A stretch of 64,000 nt of DNA from Epiperipatus broadwayi (GCA_028023455.1 JAQFVV010000027.1:8985845-9049844), one strand, 5' to 3'. Counted from the first letter of the stretch, positions 22,460 through 36,215 are shown. A program made the numbers and translations. Notes: a model not told the origin generated them from the sequence alone.

Positions 22460-23890
22460 ATACAAACTAACTCTTGGGATTTGTAACGAATGAAAAGGCA
22501 ATCCGTTTCCCATAAATCTGCGAACATTAAAAGCTGCATCATCACTGGAGAATTTCAAGATTAAAGCAGATCTTCATTAGTTTTCTGTAAATGTAAAGAA
22601 TGATTTTCCTATATCCATAAATTCTGACCCATCCTTACATTTGCAGAGAATTCAGGATAAAGTAGTAAATTCTGAATCAATGTTATCTTAGAATTGTAGT
22701 ATAAAACATAAGAAAACTCATTTATTACACTGTAAATGAAAACTTAAGCATTTAAAATGTCATGACCCCCCCCCCCGGTCAATGCTGTAAATGTAGTGAG
22801 CATTTATCATGACTAGATAACTGCAGTTATTGATTCACAAATTATGCAGTTTTCAACTTCAAAGGCCCCATTGCAGGACCATTACTCAACATAACCATTG
22901 GAAGATTGATGCTTCGGTCTTCTTTCACTTTGGTCGTTCTGTCAACAACAAAAAGATTTCAAAAAGTATAAATTTTGGGGGAAATAATAAGCTCCTTCCA
23001 CCTGATAGAAAGTTCTGAAAACAAGTAATACTTAAGAATTCATAAATTGACTTTGAAGTTTTAGTTAAGGTCAAGTAATAGGCCCAAGCAGCTCAAACAC
23101 TCTACTGTATTCTATAAGTATCCACAACTTAATTCAAATCCAAATAACTATGTAAATTATTTAAAGGTTACTGAAGTGAAAATCTATAACCATTTAAATA
23201 ATACAAAATGTTATTCTCTTCCATACTAACCAAAGATGATAAGGAACTTTACTAGAAAAAAAAAACAACAAGCATATTTTAAAAGTTTGTAATTCATTAT
23301 GTGCTGCCATCTATATAGAGATTACTGTATTATATTAAGAAAATATCTGATAAGTAAGGCATGATACTTTATTTAGCTAAACCTTTTTAATAAGATTCCC
23401 TTATATAGTAGTCACTGCATTTTCCTACCATGTTTATGATCAAGAGTTCTGAATGGAACTCAGAATTTTTTTTTAGATAGTCGAGGTATTTTCTAAAGAA
23501 ACTTACCAGACCAGATAATTTGCTGAAATTAAAGTTAGTAAATGGGTTATCATATTTATAAGTCAAATACTCTAAAATAATCAACACACTGATTTTAAAA
23601 TGCAAAATACTTACTATAACATGATATCACTTTTAAAGTTAGTTATGGAGGTAAAACATGGTTACAGTTAATCTTTTTATTGTTGTTTCTGGATTCTAAG
23701 CAGACTAATGTTGCATGTTTCATTTTGTTTACTCCAACAATATTCCAGTCTCAGTTTACTTTAGTAAGTAACTAATTTAGCCTGTATTTCTTCTGGTTAA
23801 CTGTTTATTTATAAAATAATGAATTTATATTTTAATTTCTATTTTCGTAGATAGATGTCAGGCCTAATCAACTATTTGGGAATTTGTCAT
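22460..23890. other. Unassigned AT-rich DNA
   Basis: Contains a C-run at 22767-22777. No gene recognised. Confidence 0.5.
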
Positions 23891-23899
23891 AAGTAATCA

Positions 23900-24960
23900 T
23901 AGAAATTGTTTGAATGAATGAGAGAAAAATACATAAAGCAAAGAAAATGATTGATAAAGAAATTAACAGGGTTTTCATATAATAAATATGATGCAGATAG
24001 AATTGTATGAAAGGGAGTGGCAGTAGCAGGGTTAACATATGGTAATGATAAGTTATGTGTAAAAAAAAAAAGTTGTTAGATTACTTAGAAAAAGTACAAA
24101 GAGATGTAGATGTGTGGATGGCAAAGAAGGCAATTTCAAGGGAAAATGGGATAGTCAAATTTTTATATAAGAGATGCAAAAATGAAAATGTTCAGTAGAT
24201 TGCAATTTATGAATAATAAGAGAATAGCCAAAATAGTATTTTAATTGGGTTATGAGTAAAGAACAGGCAGGATGAAGAGTGAGAAAGATAGTACAGTATG
24301 CAGATTTCGATAAAGAAAGGTGGAATGATTGTGTTAGGATAATTGTCAAATGCAATGGCAAGGAATGGGATAGAAGAATAAATGCATTAATAAAGAATAG
24401 GGAATTGGAGTGATGGAGAACTAGTACGGAGAGTAAAAAGTTTAAATATCTATAGAAGTAAACAGAATATTGGATGCGAGTTAATTTATAATATCAAGGA
24501 AAGTAGTTTACTGTTTAAGGCTCAAACAGCAACAAGGGAATATACACATAAATGGAAAGATGTGGATGATTTAGTTTGCAAGTTATGTAAGGAAGGCATA
24601 GAAAATATTAGACATCTGTTAATTGAATGTAAATACCTGCAAGCAAAAAAGGGTACAAATAATGAAGTTGTGGAAGAATAAATATAAACAAAATGATTAT
24701 ACAGAAAGTAGCTTATTGGTTTTTATTCTGGGTTTGGGAAAAGACAAGGAGGATTTAGATATAAAGGCTATAGAGTTGACAAAGATTATGTTGTGGAAAT
24801 GGGATGAAGCAAGATAGAGAAGAACTTAGGGTCAGGAATGGAAAGGGAAGGTACCTGGGTGGCTAACAGGTTTCTCTGGGCATAGTGGCTGAGAGATGCC
24901 TCACTCCGATAAAGGAGAAGCCGCAGTGCATCACATCATTATATTTTGTATTCATTTGCT
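23900..24960 (+). mobile_element. LINE 3' end with C-terminal Cys-His domain
   Basis: Better-kept copy of the element at 1-600. The plus strand reads GVAVAGLTYGNDKLCV (about 24015-24060), LEKVQRDVDVWMAKKAIS (about 24087-24140), CKLCKEGIENIRHLLIECK (about 24570-24632), and an open frame 24623-24817 ending in GLGKDKEDLDIKAIELTKIM. The C-x2-C...H-x4-C spacing is that of the LINE C-terminal zinc-binding region. The tail GGCTGAGAGATGCC...GCATCACATCATTAT near 24887-24945 is shared with 560-610, so it marks the 3' UTR. Frameshifts are present; dead. Confidence 0.8.
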
Positions 24961-25525
24961 TTTCATACAAAGCATTGGGGACTTTTAATATTGCTTGTGG
25001 TAAAAGTAAGGTTATGTTTTAATCTAATTTGAGTTTATTTTTTCATTGCAAATATATTTATCTCTATTTTAATAATATTTTTATTAATAAAAATAAATAT
25101 ATTTAAATTTTATATGTACTAAGTTGTTTTTTTTTTTAAAGAATTCAAACAACCTAAGTGTAAAAAAAAAAAAAGGGAAGCATTAATTGTAGGTTCAGAC
25201 CTACATTTTTTAAAATTCTGAATATAAATTAAATGCAAAATAAATTTTAAATTTGATAAAATGTTTTAATTCGTTGTAATATTTCTCTATGGAATTCATC
25301 ATAAGTTTGTATGGCTTTTTTGAACGGAAGTTCACAAAACTAAATTGTTTATACTTTAATATAGAATTGTTATCACAATTTTTCCAAAGCAATTATTCTA
25401 ATTAAACTTAGTTTCTATAAAAATTTAGTTTCCTTTCACCTTAAATTTATTCTTCATATTTTTTCAAATGAATTAATCTTGAGGAGCAAGGAATCTCTGT
25501 GTCAAAATGTAATCCAGATAATTAC
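24961..25525. other. AT-rich spacer
   Basis: Nothing recognised. Confidence 0.5.
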
Positions 25526-25529
25526 ACAG

Positions 25530-25862
25530 AGAATAAACTCCATACAGTAGCACCACCACTGCAAGCCAGAGTAATCAATGAATGCAAGAAGATTTGTGGA
25601 GAAAATTCATATCTAGTGCCTACTCATTCAATATCCCCAGACTATTTTCTAGCTTGTGGCTTTCATCAGTGAGGAGCAAAGCTACAAGCAAGAAAATAGT
25701 TTGGTTATATTGGATGAGTAGGCACTAGATAGGGATTTTATGCATAAACCTTCTTGCATTTATTGAATAAAACTGGTGGCACTACTGTATGGAGAATTTA
25801 GCCTCTGTGCAAACAGTTTGTGTAAGCATAAGATGGTGATCATATGATGTTAGTGGTTTAAA
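25530..25862. repeat. Family A hammerhead foldback
   Basis: A palindrome of two family A segments: 25535-25675 on the minus strand and 25681-25860 on the plus strand. The centre lies inside the ribozyme. The left arm carries the whole core on the minus strand, and the right arm begins in stem II (GCTACAAGC). Arms share the GTGCATAAA...CTTGCAT.TATTGA and AGAGTAATCAATG-like blocks. Confidence 0.7.
25628..25676 (-). ncRNA. Hammerhead ribozyme, family A, minus strand
   Basis: Core CTGATGA is the complement of 25663-25669 and GAAA of 25646-25649. Inner stem I TCCTCA/TGGGGA (25670-25675 with 25634-25639) is complete with one G-U. The GTC triplet reads from 25642 down to 25640. Stem III has an A-G mismatch (AA/GT). 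The outer stem I is lost because the palindrome junction replaces the 5' strand. Confidence 0.6.
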
Positions 25863-25873
25863 TCCAGATAATT

Positions 25874-25982
25874 TTTTTTTTCATATGTCATAGCATCGGC
25901 CGGGAGGCGAACCCACAACCGTCTGCAACCAACTACTTGCTTGCAAGGCGGCTGCAATGACCTCTCGGCTAACAACACTTGA
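25874..25982 (-). repeat. SINE1, tRNA-derived, with target duplication
   Basis: Same family as 41428-41537 and 60262-60360. Minus strand: A box TAGC(C)GAGAGG, B box GGGTTCGCCTCC, end GACATATG and an A-tail (read as T-run 25874-25881). Target-site duplication CAGATAATT at 25865-25873 and 25983-25991. Confidence 0.75.
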
Positions 25983-25991
25983 CAGATAATT

Positions 25992-27700
25992 CTGTATTAC
26001 TAAATTACATTATGGATTAAAGCTGCACAGAGATCTGAATAGTTTACCCAGAGAAATCAATATCTTACTTCAATAACACAAGTATTAGGAATATTTTTTT
26101 GATATCATACATGGATGCAAAAATTAAAAGTCTCTGGATCAAAGTACAACTCTGTTGCTTCTGGTGTTTGAATGTCATATGATTTTCTGATCAACAAATC
26201 ACTTGGAATTATTTATTTTTATTAGGAAAACACCTTTGAAAAGAATCAAGAAAGTATGCAAGAGATTAAAACAGATAAGCATCAAACTTATCAAAGACAT
26301 TTGAAAATACAATAAGCTACAAATGGAGGAAGGAACCCAATTGTGAAAATAATAAAAAGGTTACCATATCCAACTCATAAAAAATAATTACAATCTTTCT
26401 TGACATAGGACAAAATTCTTGTACCAAGAAAAGCATCTTTTTCCACTATTTTAGCAGCAACTAATAAAAAATCAGTCACTGATCTATGAAATATCTTAAG
26501 CCTAGACAGTGAAAACTAAATAATTTGTTTAACTCTGAATAAATATGATGATTCATAAAATGAAATGGAAAAATATTCTACATGTCTACATAATTCAGAA
26601 CTAAAAAATATTACAGCTGTTTTGTATAATGAACAAGGCTCAATAAGTGGCTGAGATTTATTCCCATGTTAAACATTCACAGAAATGTAAAACACATTTA
26701 TTATTCAAATAAACTGATTCTATGTTACAAGACATATAGCAATGATAATAACTGTATTCCAATATATATATATATTGAACCACCCACCTTCTCAACCTCT
26801 CTTAAATAATAATAACTAATAATAAAGACTACAAATAATAATCTCATAACTTTACTCTAACTTCCTTCTTATCATTTACTCTTCGAAGGTGCTTGGTCCT
26901 CAGGTAGAGTGTAAAATATCATTAGCAGCAATCTATCAATAATATAAACACTCGGCTACTAGATAAATATTAACCAAACAAACACTTTATTTGTTTTAAA
27001 GAAAAAACCTTTGGGCGCCAGTTATTTACATTGTAACCAACGTGTCTATCAGATCAGCCTATCTAGTACCTGAGATCCAGCTAGCTCAATGGATTTTAAC
27101 CTTTTAAGAGAATAACAACTCCGCCCTAGATAATACTTCTATTTTTTAAAAAATAACAATGTATTAAATGAGAAAATAATTTACGTCTTTACACAACAAA
27201 TCCTTACTTTTAAAATTATAATTTCCCTATCCTTTTACTTTTAAATTAATTATTTCTTATTTAATGATTAAATTTTTCCCTTTCCATTTTATTAAATTAT
27301 TACTCTGTATAACTGTGTGTGTTAAAACATAAATATTTTAAGACAATTTAAATATTTCCTTTTTTATTTTAAAAAAAAAAAACAATCGTTTTGCTTTATA
27401 ATTTAAAGATGCACACTCTGTTCATTTTAGATAAATGTTTTTTAATACATTACTATTATAAATAAAATGTATACAATGCATTAACTTAAAATTCACACAT
27501 AACAACACACAATGTCTTTAAATATAATTAAATATAGTAGCCGATATTGTTTGTATTTTCCAAATATTATTTTAAAAAGTTTAAAGTTTTATTTAGCACA
27601 GTTTATTGTTTATCTTTAAAGGAAATCAAAAATGAAAGCATATTAAAACAAAAGTTACCTAGAATTTATGAATTTGGAAATGACGTACACAGCACAATGA
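25992..27700. other. Unassigned AT-rich DNA
   Basis: No gene seen. TGGCGCCC on the minus strand near 27014-27022 resembles an LTR-element primer-binding site, but no LTR pair was found. Confidence 0.4.
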
Positions 27701-27719
27701 AGATTCTTTAAAATTACTT

Positions 27720-27900
27720 ATGACCGGTTAGCGCTAACTTCCAACAAATCTCCTTTGGATCCTGTGATCTTATATAAACTTTCGTGGATTTTCCAGCATA
27801 CACACACTCCGCTACTTTACTTGCTTTATTCGAACATGGTTCCCTCCGAACTAATCTAGCTCCAGCTGATTTACAACGTGGTGATTTAACAGTGCTTTGT
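27720..27900 (+). promoter_or_regulatory. CpG-containing island with TATA-like box
   Basis: CTTATATAAAC at 27769-27779 lies in a stretch with several CpGs and clearly higher GC than its surroundings. No ORF follows within 500 bases, so this may be an LTR or promoter remnant. Confidence 0.25.
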
Positions 27901-28795
27901 ATCAGGAGACATAATTTATATAATTGTTATATCTATAGCTTCAAGAAATATTTTTAAAAATGTAATAATAATAATATTAATAATCGAGAATAATAAATGT
28001 TGAAATATTTAAACAGTATAAACAATGGATTTTTTTTTATTAACTTCAGCGTCTATTGTCTCGTGAAATAACTGGCATTTGCTTCGCTTTGATTGGGTTT
28101 CTTTTTTTTTTCTTTAAGATTTTCACACACACATGCACACATTTAATTGTTTTATTGTAAAACAAAACGAAAATTTTTTATTATTTTTTATTACAAATTA
28201 ATCAAAACAATATTAAATCATTTTTATTTCATAAGATTTTTTTTTTCTTTTTTAAATAAAAAAAAAACAAATCTTATCCTCTTTTAAAGCATTTATTATT
28301 TATTTTTCTTTAATAATAAAAACCCCTACCCTACTCTTTAGTTTAAAATCTTTATTCTTTCAATTTTTATTTTAAAAAAAATTGAGATTTATAAATTAGA
28401 TAACAATGTACCTCGGTACAATATATATATAGTAACAGGATGGAGTATTGAAAAGATGTGAACCTGGGATGATGGAAAAATTATCATCATACCCAATCAA
28501 TTTAAAATGAAATATTTACAAAAAGTATAATAAAGTAAGATAATGACTTAAAAAAAAAAAAAAAAATCCAAAGCATTTATTTTTAAAATAATGTTTAATA
28601 ATAATAGATATATAAATAATGTTTTATATTAAAAAGAGCATGAGATTAGAGAATCTGTGAGAGTCCAGCCAGTGCACTCCTTAGAGCAACCATAATAATT
28701 AACAATCAACCAACAGCATAATAAGTCAAAGTAATTACTAGTAATGAGTGATACTCAAAATACCATTCATCATCATGAGTGATCAATAATAAAAA
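27901..28795. other. Low-complexity AT-rich DNA
   Basis: Long A and T runs, nothing recognised. Confidence 0.5.
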
Positions 28796-28799
28796 TATA

Positions 28800-29240
28800 A
28801 TAAATCAACAATCAGTCTGGTAAGTGGATTGGAAGTGGATGGGTCTTCTGTAGACCAGGCTACCTTTGCTATCTTGGGGCAATTATTTAACCATTAATTT
28901 GGAAACAAACTATGTGCTGATCTATCAGAGTACATAATAAAAAATCAGAAAAATATTGCTGGGACATTAAAACATGCTGATCATCATCAATGCTCTGGCC
29001 TCTTAGTACCACTTATGCACTGGCCAACTATAAACTTCATTTCTAAGACTAAACTAAAATAGAAGGTAAGTGCATGGGCTTTAAAGCTCCTTTACACCAA
29101 CCAGGATGATAATTGATTATGAAGCCCAAAAGCACTAATATACATCTCCATTTATATATCAGTCATTATTGCACAAATCTAGCTCAGAGAACATAAGCTC
29201 TATTACTGATATAGTGAACAAGAAATAATGTCTTAATACA
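28800..29240 (+). repeat. Repeat H, copy 2
   Basis: Partner of 21540-21880. One frame reads YLCYLGAI near 28861-28885, reminiscent of the FKYLG block of LINE RT thumb regions, but support is thin. Confidence 0.35.
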
Positions 29241-31315
29241 ATTTTAATAATTGAATACATGTTTATTAACAATAAAAAATAAATAAATGATATTAAGGTC
29301 TGTAGAATCAGGCTTCTGATTTTGAATAATATACAATAATAAAAGTTATCATATGATTCACAAGATTAATATACAATTTTAAGTTATTATATTGATTACA
29401 TTATTTCTCAATAGGTTTCTATAATGCATATATATATCCATACATAGATGTGGATTTTATAATATACAATGAAAACATTTCAATTGACATTTAACAAAAT
29501 TTAAAAATGACTAAACTTTTACATAACACTTGTATTTATCACAATAAAATCACATTAATTTTTACCTAAATGTGTCTGACATGCATTTGATATATATATA
29601 TATGTGCACAGAGTGCAGTATATTTGATGACTATATTTCAATCATCATAAAATAATAAATGATTAAAAATGTAAGTTACATTTTAATGATACAGATATCT
29701 ATTAACATGTGTGTGTACATGGAAATGTATATGCACACTATTATTTATATGATATCTTTTAACTTGTCAAAATAATTCTTATTAAAATATACATTTTCAC
29801 ATTTTACTTTGTTGTGTATAGTTTTTTTTTCTTTAAAATAAGTATTATCAAATTTTTGACAGTTAATTGATTACCAATGCATTTTAAAATAATCTAAAAG
29901 ATTTGTTTTTTTCAATTTCTAGTTTTTTTTTTCAAAAAAAAAAAAAATCAGTCTTTAACTGATTATTATAACATTTTTTTTAGAAAACTCTTTTAAAATA
30001 TAAATTTCAAAATGGTTTTTTTTGTTCTCTCAACAAATGAGCTTAAACAAAATCGTTCTATATATCTCACTTTCAGAATGTCATTTTTAAGAAATATGAA
30101 AATTATTTCTTTACAAAATATGTACAGCAAATTGTCTCTCTTATAGACATTTGACACAAGCAAATTATTTATTTGTTTTACTTTAAGTTACTAAGTTAAA
30201 ATGCCTTTTTCAAGGAATATTAAAAAAATACAAGTCACTGTATATATGTTTATCTGTGCTTCTCTAGATATAACCACAGCAGCATATGTAGAAATATTTC
30301 TTCATTAACGGATGGTTTCTCTTGATGGTGACCAGTACAGGAAAGTCATATTCAGGCAGTTATAATCCAGATAAATAGGTCTTGATTTAAATTCTCTTCT
30401 GTCTCAGACTAGCAAACTCTTCTCCATATTTAAGCAGACTAATGGATGTAAAAATGGGTCAGCTTCATGATTCAAAACTTCAGCAGTAAATTAGGGCAGC
30501 TGCTTTCTTGCATTGTTATATCTACATGGTAGTCCTCTGTATAATTCTGCCAGCCATTTCTGCAGTTAGTTTTACTGTGGCTACTTTCTGCTAGTTATCA
30601 ACAAACTGCAACTAACTCTTCACAAAATATTTTAGCCAATTTTGCAGCTAACTATGAGCCAACTGCTTCACAAAAATATTAAGACAACAACTGTCTTAAA
30701 AAAATTATTATCCAAACTTTGCAGTTGGACAATTTGGCCAGACTCTTCTGGCCAGCTCTTACCAACACTGCAAGTCAAAACTGAACTGATATTTTTTATC
30801 AGTCCTATTATAGAATCATCTGAGGTGATAAAAACACCTTAATTGAAAACTAGAGCTTTTTTCTGTCTAATCAAATCAATTTTAATCTTTTCAAATCACT
30901 TTAAATTGCAAACTACTTTTGGAAGCAAATTTTAAATTTTATCATAGATGTGATTTATATATTTTTACTTTAATCCTTTGGAATTTTTAATCTACAAAGA
31001 TTTTTAGAAATAGATAAAAGAAATGTATACAAGCATTATTTCAAAAATAAATCATGCTTGTTTTTAAATTCAAAATCAGAATTACAAATATTTATTAGAC
31101 CTTTTTAACTGTTTTAATTTATAATAAAATTCTGTTTTAAATTCAGTTATTTAACCCTTTATTTATTATTTTTATTCCAGGAAATGTAGAAAAATATTTA
31201 CCAAAATTTATGAATGTTTATTTCTACTTTTCTTTTCAACTATGTATATATATGTACATACACAACTATGTTGCTATGTGCCAGATAACCCAGAAGGTTA
31301 CAATACACACATATA
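29241..31315. other. 2 kb AT-rich DNA, nothing recognised
   Basis: Around 30590-30740 there are loosely repeated CAACTGC/CTTCACAAAATATT motifs. No gene. Confidence 0.45.
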
Positions 31316-31320
31316 TATTA

Positions 31321-31745
31321 CATAAATAAAAGTGGAAAGTTTGCCTTGACAACAGTTTGAGATTGTTATCTATATTGGAATTGTTACCTAGTTTCTAATG
31401 GTTACTTAAAAACCCATTTAACCTTGAGCATTATTACACTTATTATTTAAGTAATACTTTGGGTGCAATTTGAAAATTATAATTGCAATTTGTAATGTTA
31501 TAATTGACTATTTATTAGTCTGCATAACCTATTAAAGGAGATTTATTTAAACTTCTTTGTATCACTAATTTCAATGTCTGTAGTCAAATTTCAATCTTCA
31601 GTGTTTTATAAATATATGGGATCATAAATAAAGGTGGGATTTCACCTTTATTGTTAAAAGGAGGTTGCCATGACAACAGTTTGAGATTGTTGATTGTTAT
31701 CTATATTGGGATTGTCTAAGGGTTGACTGGTTTCTAATAGTTTTA
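31321..31745 (+). repeat. Repeat family C, partial tandem
   Basis: CATAAATAAA...TGACAACAGTTTGAGATTGTTATCTATATTGG occurs at 31321-31377 and again from 31623, offset 302 bp, with the second copy carrying a small insertion. Reverse-strand copies of the same family lie at 37920-38255 and 45735-45975. No coding capacity. Confidence 0.65.
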
Positions 31746-32084
31746 TATATATATATGTAATTCATACAAAAATTGTCATCATAGAAAGTAACCTGAAGGC
31801 TTACACAAAATTGTACAATTTGTACTGTAAATTATTTACCTGTGTTCATTTGGAAACTTACAGAATGGTGGATACCTTAGGTTCGAAGTTGCTTCCATAA
31901 AATCTTTAGCTCTCTTCTTAAGTAATTACTTTTAGGCTTATTTATACCTTTCCAAGTAATTAATATAGATTGTCATTGTTTTTAAAAATATATCTCACAG
32001 CTAATTGTTTAATTACTAATCCTTTTATAGATTGAGATTGACTTAATTCTATAATTATTCTAATTGCCATATCTATTTTGAGGA

Positions 32085-32235
32085 TTAAAAAATCAGATGG
32101 GGATTTTATGTACAAGCCTTCTGGCATCCATTGATTACTCTAGCTTGCTGTGTGTGTGGCAATACGTATAGTGAGTTTTGCCTGTTTTAACATTTATACA
32201 CAAGCATAAGAAGTGGTGGTCATGTGATATTTTCA
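32085..32235 (+). repeat. Family A fragment (segment 3' of ribozyme)
   Basis: GGGATTTTATG...CATCCATTGATTACTCTAGCTTGC and GAGTTTTGCCTGTTTTAA match 61850-61935. The ribozyme itself is not included. Confidence 0.6.
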
Positions 32236-33535
32236 AATTAATAAAATATATAATACACAAAGTTTTTTAAATAACTGTCTGTGGTTAAAAGTATATTAAA
32301 CTAAATAACTGCATACATAGCAACAACCAAATTAATGGTGAATGTTTCATATTGGATGAACACCCCAGTATGCATGATGTATCTATGCATTTCATGCTAA
32401 AGTTTTGATATACTAACTATAAGGAGTTTCTACTTCCGAAATCTTTCTCAAAGAGTGCTACAATGTGATACATTAGTCATCAGATATAACTGTACTTGAT
32501 ACTGAAGAAATTACCAATTAATAAGAAAAAGACAAAAAAAAAATCATAAAATACATTTGGCAAGTTAGCATTATTCCAACAAATAGGGGAATAAAATTCA
32601 TTAATAATAAGCCATAGTGGGAATCTTTGAGATCAACAAACAGTGGATGTGATAATTGCTAACATCACTTGTTAAATATACAAGATATTCCAAAATATCT
32701 TTTAGAGATCATTAACCAAAAAAAAAAAAATCATGAAATTAGCATTCATCATATTTTTAAGGTGCACAAAGGTATCCATATGAGCTGCAGTGTTCTCAGA
32801 AATTAGGTGAAGATAACATAAAATTTAGTGCAGATATAAAAAGTGGAAAATGTGAATGCTATTTTTAGCACATTACTGAAGCATTTCTCTGGAATTATTC
32901 ATCTGTATTCTTGATGATTGAATGAATATTGAGAATAACAGTACACATATTACGTCATATATATATAAGCTATTTTGCCTTTTATACCCCCCCCCCTTCT
33001 AAATCAACAGGACTTACGGAAGGTTTTCTCTTAAAAATATATAATTAACCTTATGTGGATATTTCATGACAAATCTAAATTAGCATGTCCTTGTAAACAC
33101 TGCCCCCTCTGGCTAGGACAAATTAAAAAGAAAGTAACATACGGAAAGCGACAATCCAAACATTCTGCAGAGATAAGAATGATTAATATACTAAATTTAA
33201 CATGGAAAAAAAAAATGTCTAAAAATATATGATCTTTTAAAAATAAATACCAAAAATGTGTAATCAAAATTATTAAATCGGGCAAATGATCAAAATAAGA
33301 ATGAAAGATTTATCTTTGAGGAAAGTTGGTAAAACATAGCTAACTAGGCGGGGAGACGGAGAAAAAAATAGAGAGAATTTGTGAAGAACTTCGCTAATAG
33401 CTGAAGAACAATGTTTAATCACAGCGCTACATTGAAAAGGCTTATTATTTTAAAAAATCTACTGAACAAAGCAATATCTGTAATAGGAAAAAAATATAAA
33501 AGTATATTTTTAGTATAACGCATATTGATGCCTAT
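32236..33535. other. Unassigned DNA
   Basis: One plus-strand frame at 33065-33190 reads KLACPCKHCPLWLGQ, a cysteine cluster I cannot assign. A C-run lies at 32988-32997. Confidence 0.35.
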
Positions 33536-33539
33536 TTCA

Positions 33540-33605
33540 ATTCGGCGCCTGAGGTCATTGCCTCGCCGTCTCACCTAAAGGACGAGCCCCAGTTAAACAG
33601 TAACA
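33540..33605 (-). other. Possible retroelement primer-binding-site-like segment
   Basis: The minus strand contains TGGGGCTCGTCC, similar to the 3' end complement of tRNA-Pro used as primer site by some LTR elements. It lies in a GC-rich patch. No flanking LTR pair or gag/pol was found, so the reading is weak. Confidence 0.2.
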
Positions 33606-35925
33606 TAAATGCAAAAGTCTCACATATAAATAATTTGTTAACATTCAACACGCAAATATTATAAAATTCTGTGTACATAAAATGAATTTATAATATTGTC
33701 AATCACTAGTTCATGTTACTAAAAACTCCATTAACTGCTTTTCAACTTAAGTTTATTTTTCCCAAACGCAAACTTAAAAAAAAAAAGAAGATAAATGGTA
33801 TTTCGTTCTTTTTCTAATATTACGTGTCCATATGGCAGCCCATTAATTAAATTCCCGTAATTGCAAGAACCGACACTGTTATCGACTACTTGTAGGCCTC
33901 TTAATCTCTCGCTCTCGGATTAAATGAATCACCACCAGCACTTCGTTCAATTTAGTCTTACTTCTTTATTTCATCCTTCTCACGTTGCTTTAATTGAACT
34001 CGTATGTCTACAGACACGTGGACGTTTCAGATTAACATGCATTTGCTGTAGATTGACTTTTTTTTTTTTAACATTTAGTTGGCATATCGTCGAAGAAGCA
34101 GAGACGGAATCCAAACAAAAAATAAAGCATTTTTTAAAATGCTTTAATTATGTCATCAGAAAAGATTGACAAACTATATAATAGCGCATTTACGTAAATG
34201 GAGCAGACTGTTTTTAATACTCACATTAAAATAAGTATTCGAATGACTGAATTCGTAAAAAATTAGAGTACTGGAAATTAACAGAATTAGAATCGGTTTG
34301 AGGGTCTTACGCTCCGCAGTCGTGCGACACAGTCAATAAATACACTTATTTATCCTTGCAGATATTCCCGACAGAAGGCAAATTGAAATAGGGTGAAAAA
34401 GTAAGAAAAATCTAAATGCACAGACTAAAAATTGGAAAATAGATACTAAGCGTTTCGCCGGTTTCTTGTTTTCATGTCGAAGAACACTGTGAAAAAAAAA
34501 ACCCCACAGAAACATAAGTATCCATAAAAGTTAAACTCGATGCAGATTTTTACAATTAAGCTTTTTTTTTGTAAATGTATTTCTCAGCGGTAGCTTTTAG
34601 CGAACGGAATGGATGGTTTCGATTTGTATAAATTTATGGGAAGTTTTGTGTTGCCCTAGAAATCCACATTACCATCTCCTCGTACCACCCTGTTAATTCG
34701 GCTGATACCAGAGGACTTCAAGAGGAATCGTGTAATTTTAGCTTCCGCCTCATTTCTCGGCGAAATTGTTTCCACCAATTAAAAATGAATTTTTGAATTT
34801 GCACCAATCGCATCGCGAGTTTGCTTCCAGCAACATTTGACAGCAATTCAAAAGACCGGTTTGACCCTTGCGTAATCTTGCGTTGTAGCGGTTTTTAATT
34901 TATTTACAACCCAATCCCAACTGTTTCGGAAATTAACATCCGCACAAATTAAACCTAGTCAAGCCAATAAACCAAAATTTGATGGCTGGTGCGCAGATTT
35001 AACTAATTTTGCTGCTCGATGGTAGTTAATGTATTTATATATTTATAAATCGTTTTTCTTTGATATTCAGCACGACACATTGAAAATTATATGAATTGCA
35101 TTACCGTTTTAATTTAGATTCTTACTCCTTTTGGCCCATAGGCGAATGCAGTTTTTTTAACCGCAACACGTAGCTCTTATAACAACTTCGACAAATTACC
35201 TCATTAATAAAATTGTAAATTATGACTCTTAAATGAAATCTGACTACGTCGTAAACGACTCCATTATTTTTCATATGATACTTTTTAATCATTCTCCTAT
35301 TTTTTTTTATTAACTGTTGCTTTTAGCGTAAAAAATTCCAATTAAATCCAATAAATAAGTGGAATTTAGCATAATAATTGATTTAGTTGTGATGCTCGAT
35401 TTTCTTGGATTAATCATTTACGAATAAATAGTCTTTATAATATTAGACTCTAAAAAGCAATTTATATATAAATTGTAATTACTGTATCTATATTAATCTA
35501 AACACGAATTGATTGATACGTAAATAGTATTCATAAATGAAAAATGGCGAACAATTAAAAAATGCAAATTATAAAAATTTTGGTTCTTGTTTTGCATAAT
35601 TAATTATTTTATTTCTGGAATATTCTAGCATATCTACATTAAATGTCTGTACACACACACACACACACACCTTTATTTATTCTTAATAAAAAAATATATA
35701 ATTATTAGAAATAATTAATGTTCAAAAGAACTCAAACCATATCAGCCACTGGCGGAAGAAAAATCGTCAGCAACTTGAATGATACCAATTTTAGAATATA
35801 AGCCAATTTTAAGTAGCTCTTTTTAAGTAAAAAGTTGAAATTAAATGTTATGACGAGCACAGACTCTAATATATATATTAAAAGAGTATTTCTTCTTAAC
35901 CAAATATCTATTACAACTAAATTAG
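33606..35925. other. Less repetitive, CpG-retaining unique DNA
   Basis: 34580-35030 has higher GC and many CpGs for this window and no repeat copies that I can find. No ORF or splice pattern stands out. An AC microsatellite is at 35651-35670. Confidence 0.4.
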
Positions 35926-35929
35926 CCAA

Positions 35930-36215
35930 ATGTAGTGCTATTATTTTAGATAATTTACTGTATGGAAGTGAGATTTAAGCACTCTGTCTCTGACAAAGAT
36001 ATTCTAAAGAAGTTGAATGTTAATTGTTTATATTAGGAAGGTATGATGAAGAACAGAATATAAATCGGAGACTTACATTTAGACAAATTTTGTTGAAGAA
36101 GTTAAAAGACAATAACGCAAAAAGCGAATCACGACCAGCCTATTCCACATATAGTCTTAGGTGTGTTTCACATATTAATGTGTATAGTAATTGCAAAATT
36201 TATATCTAGTATATT
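35930..36215 (+). mobile_element. LINE C-terminal fragment
   Basis: NLLYGSEI at about 35953-35976 corresponds to the LLYGSETW block after the RT domain of RTE-like and related LINEs. An open frame (36024-36209) follows. Together with 36570-36740 this may be one interrupted copy. Confidence 0.5.

Noticed and set aside
27005-27030. TGGCGCCC on the minus strand as LTR primer-binding site
   Set aside because: No LTR pair or gag/pol nearby; eight bases alone are not enough.
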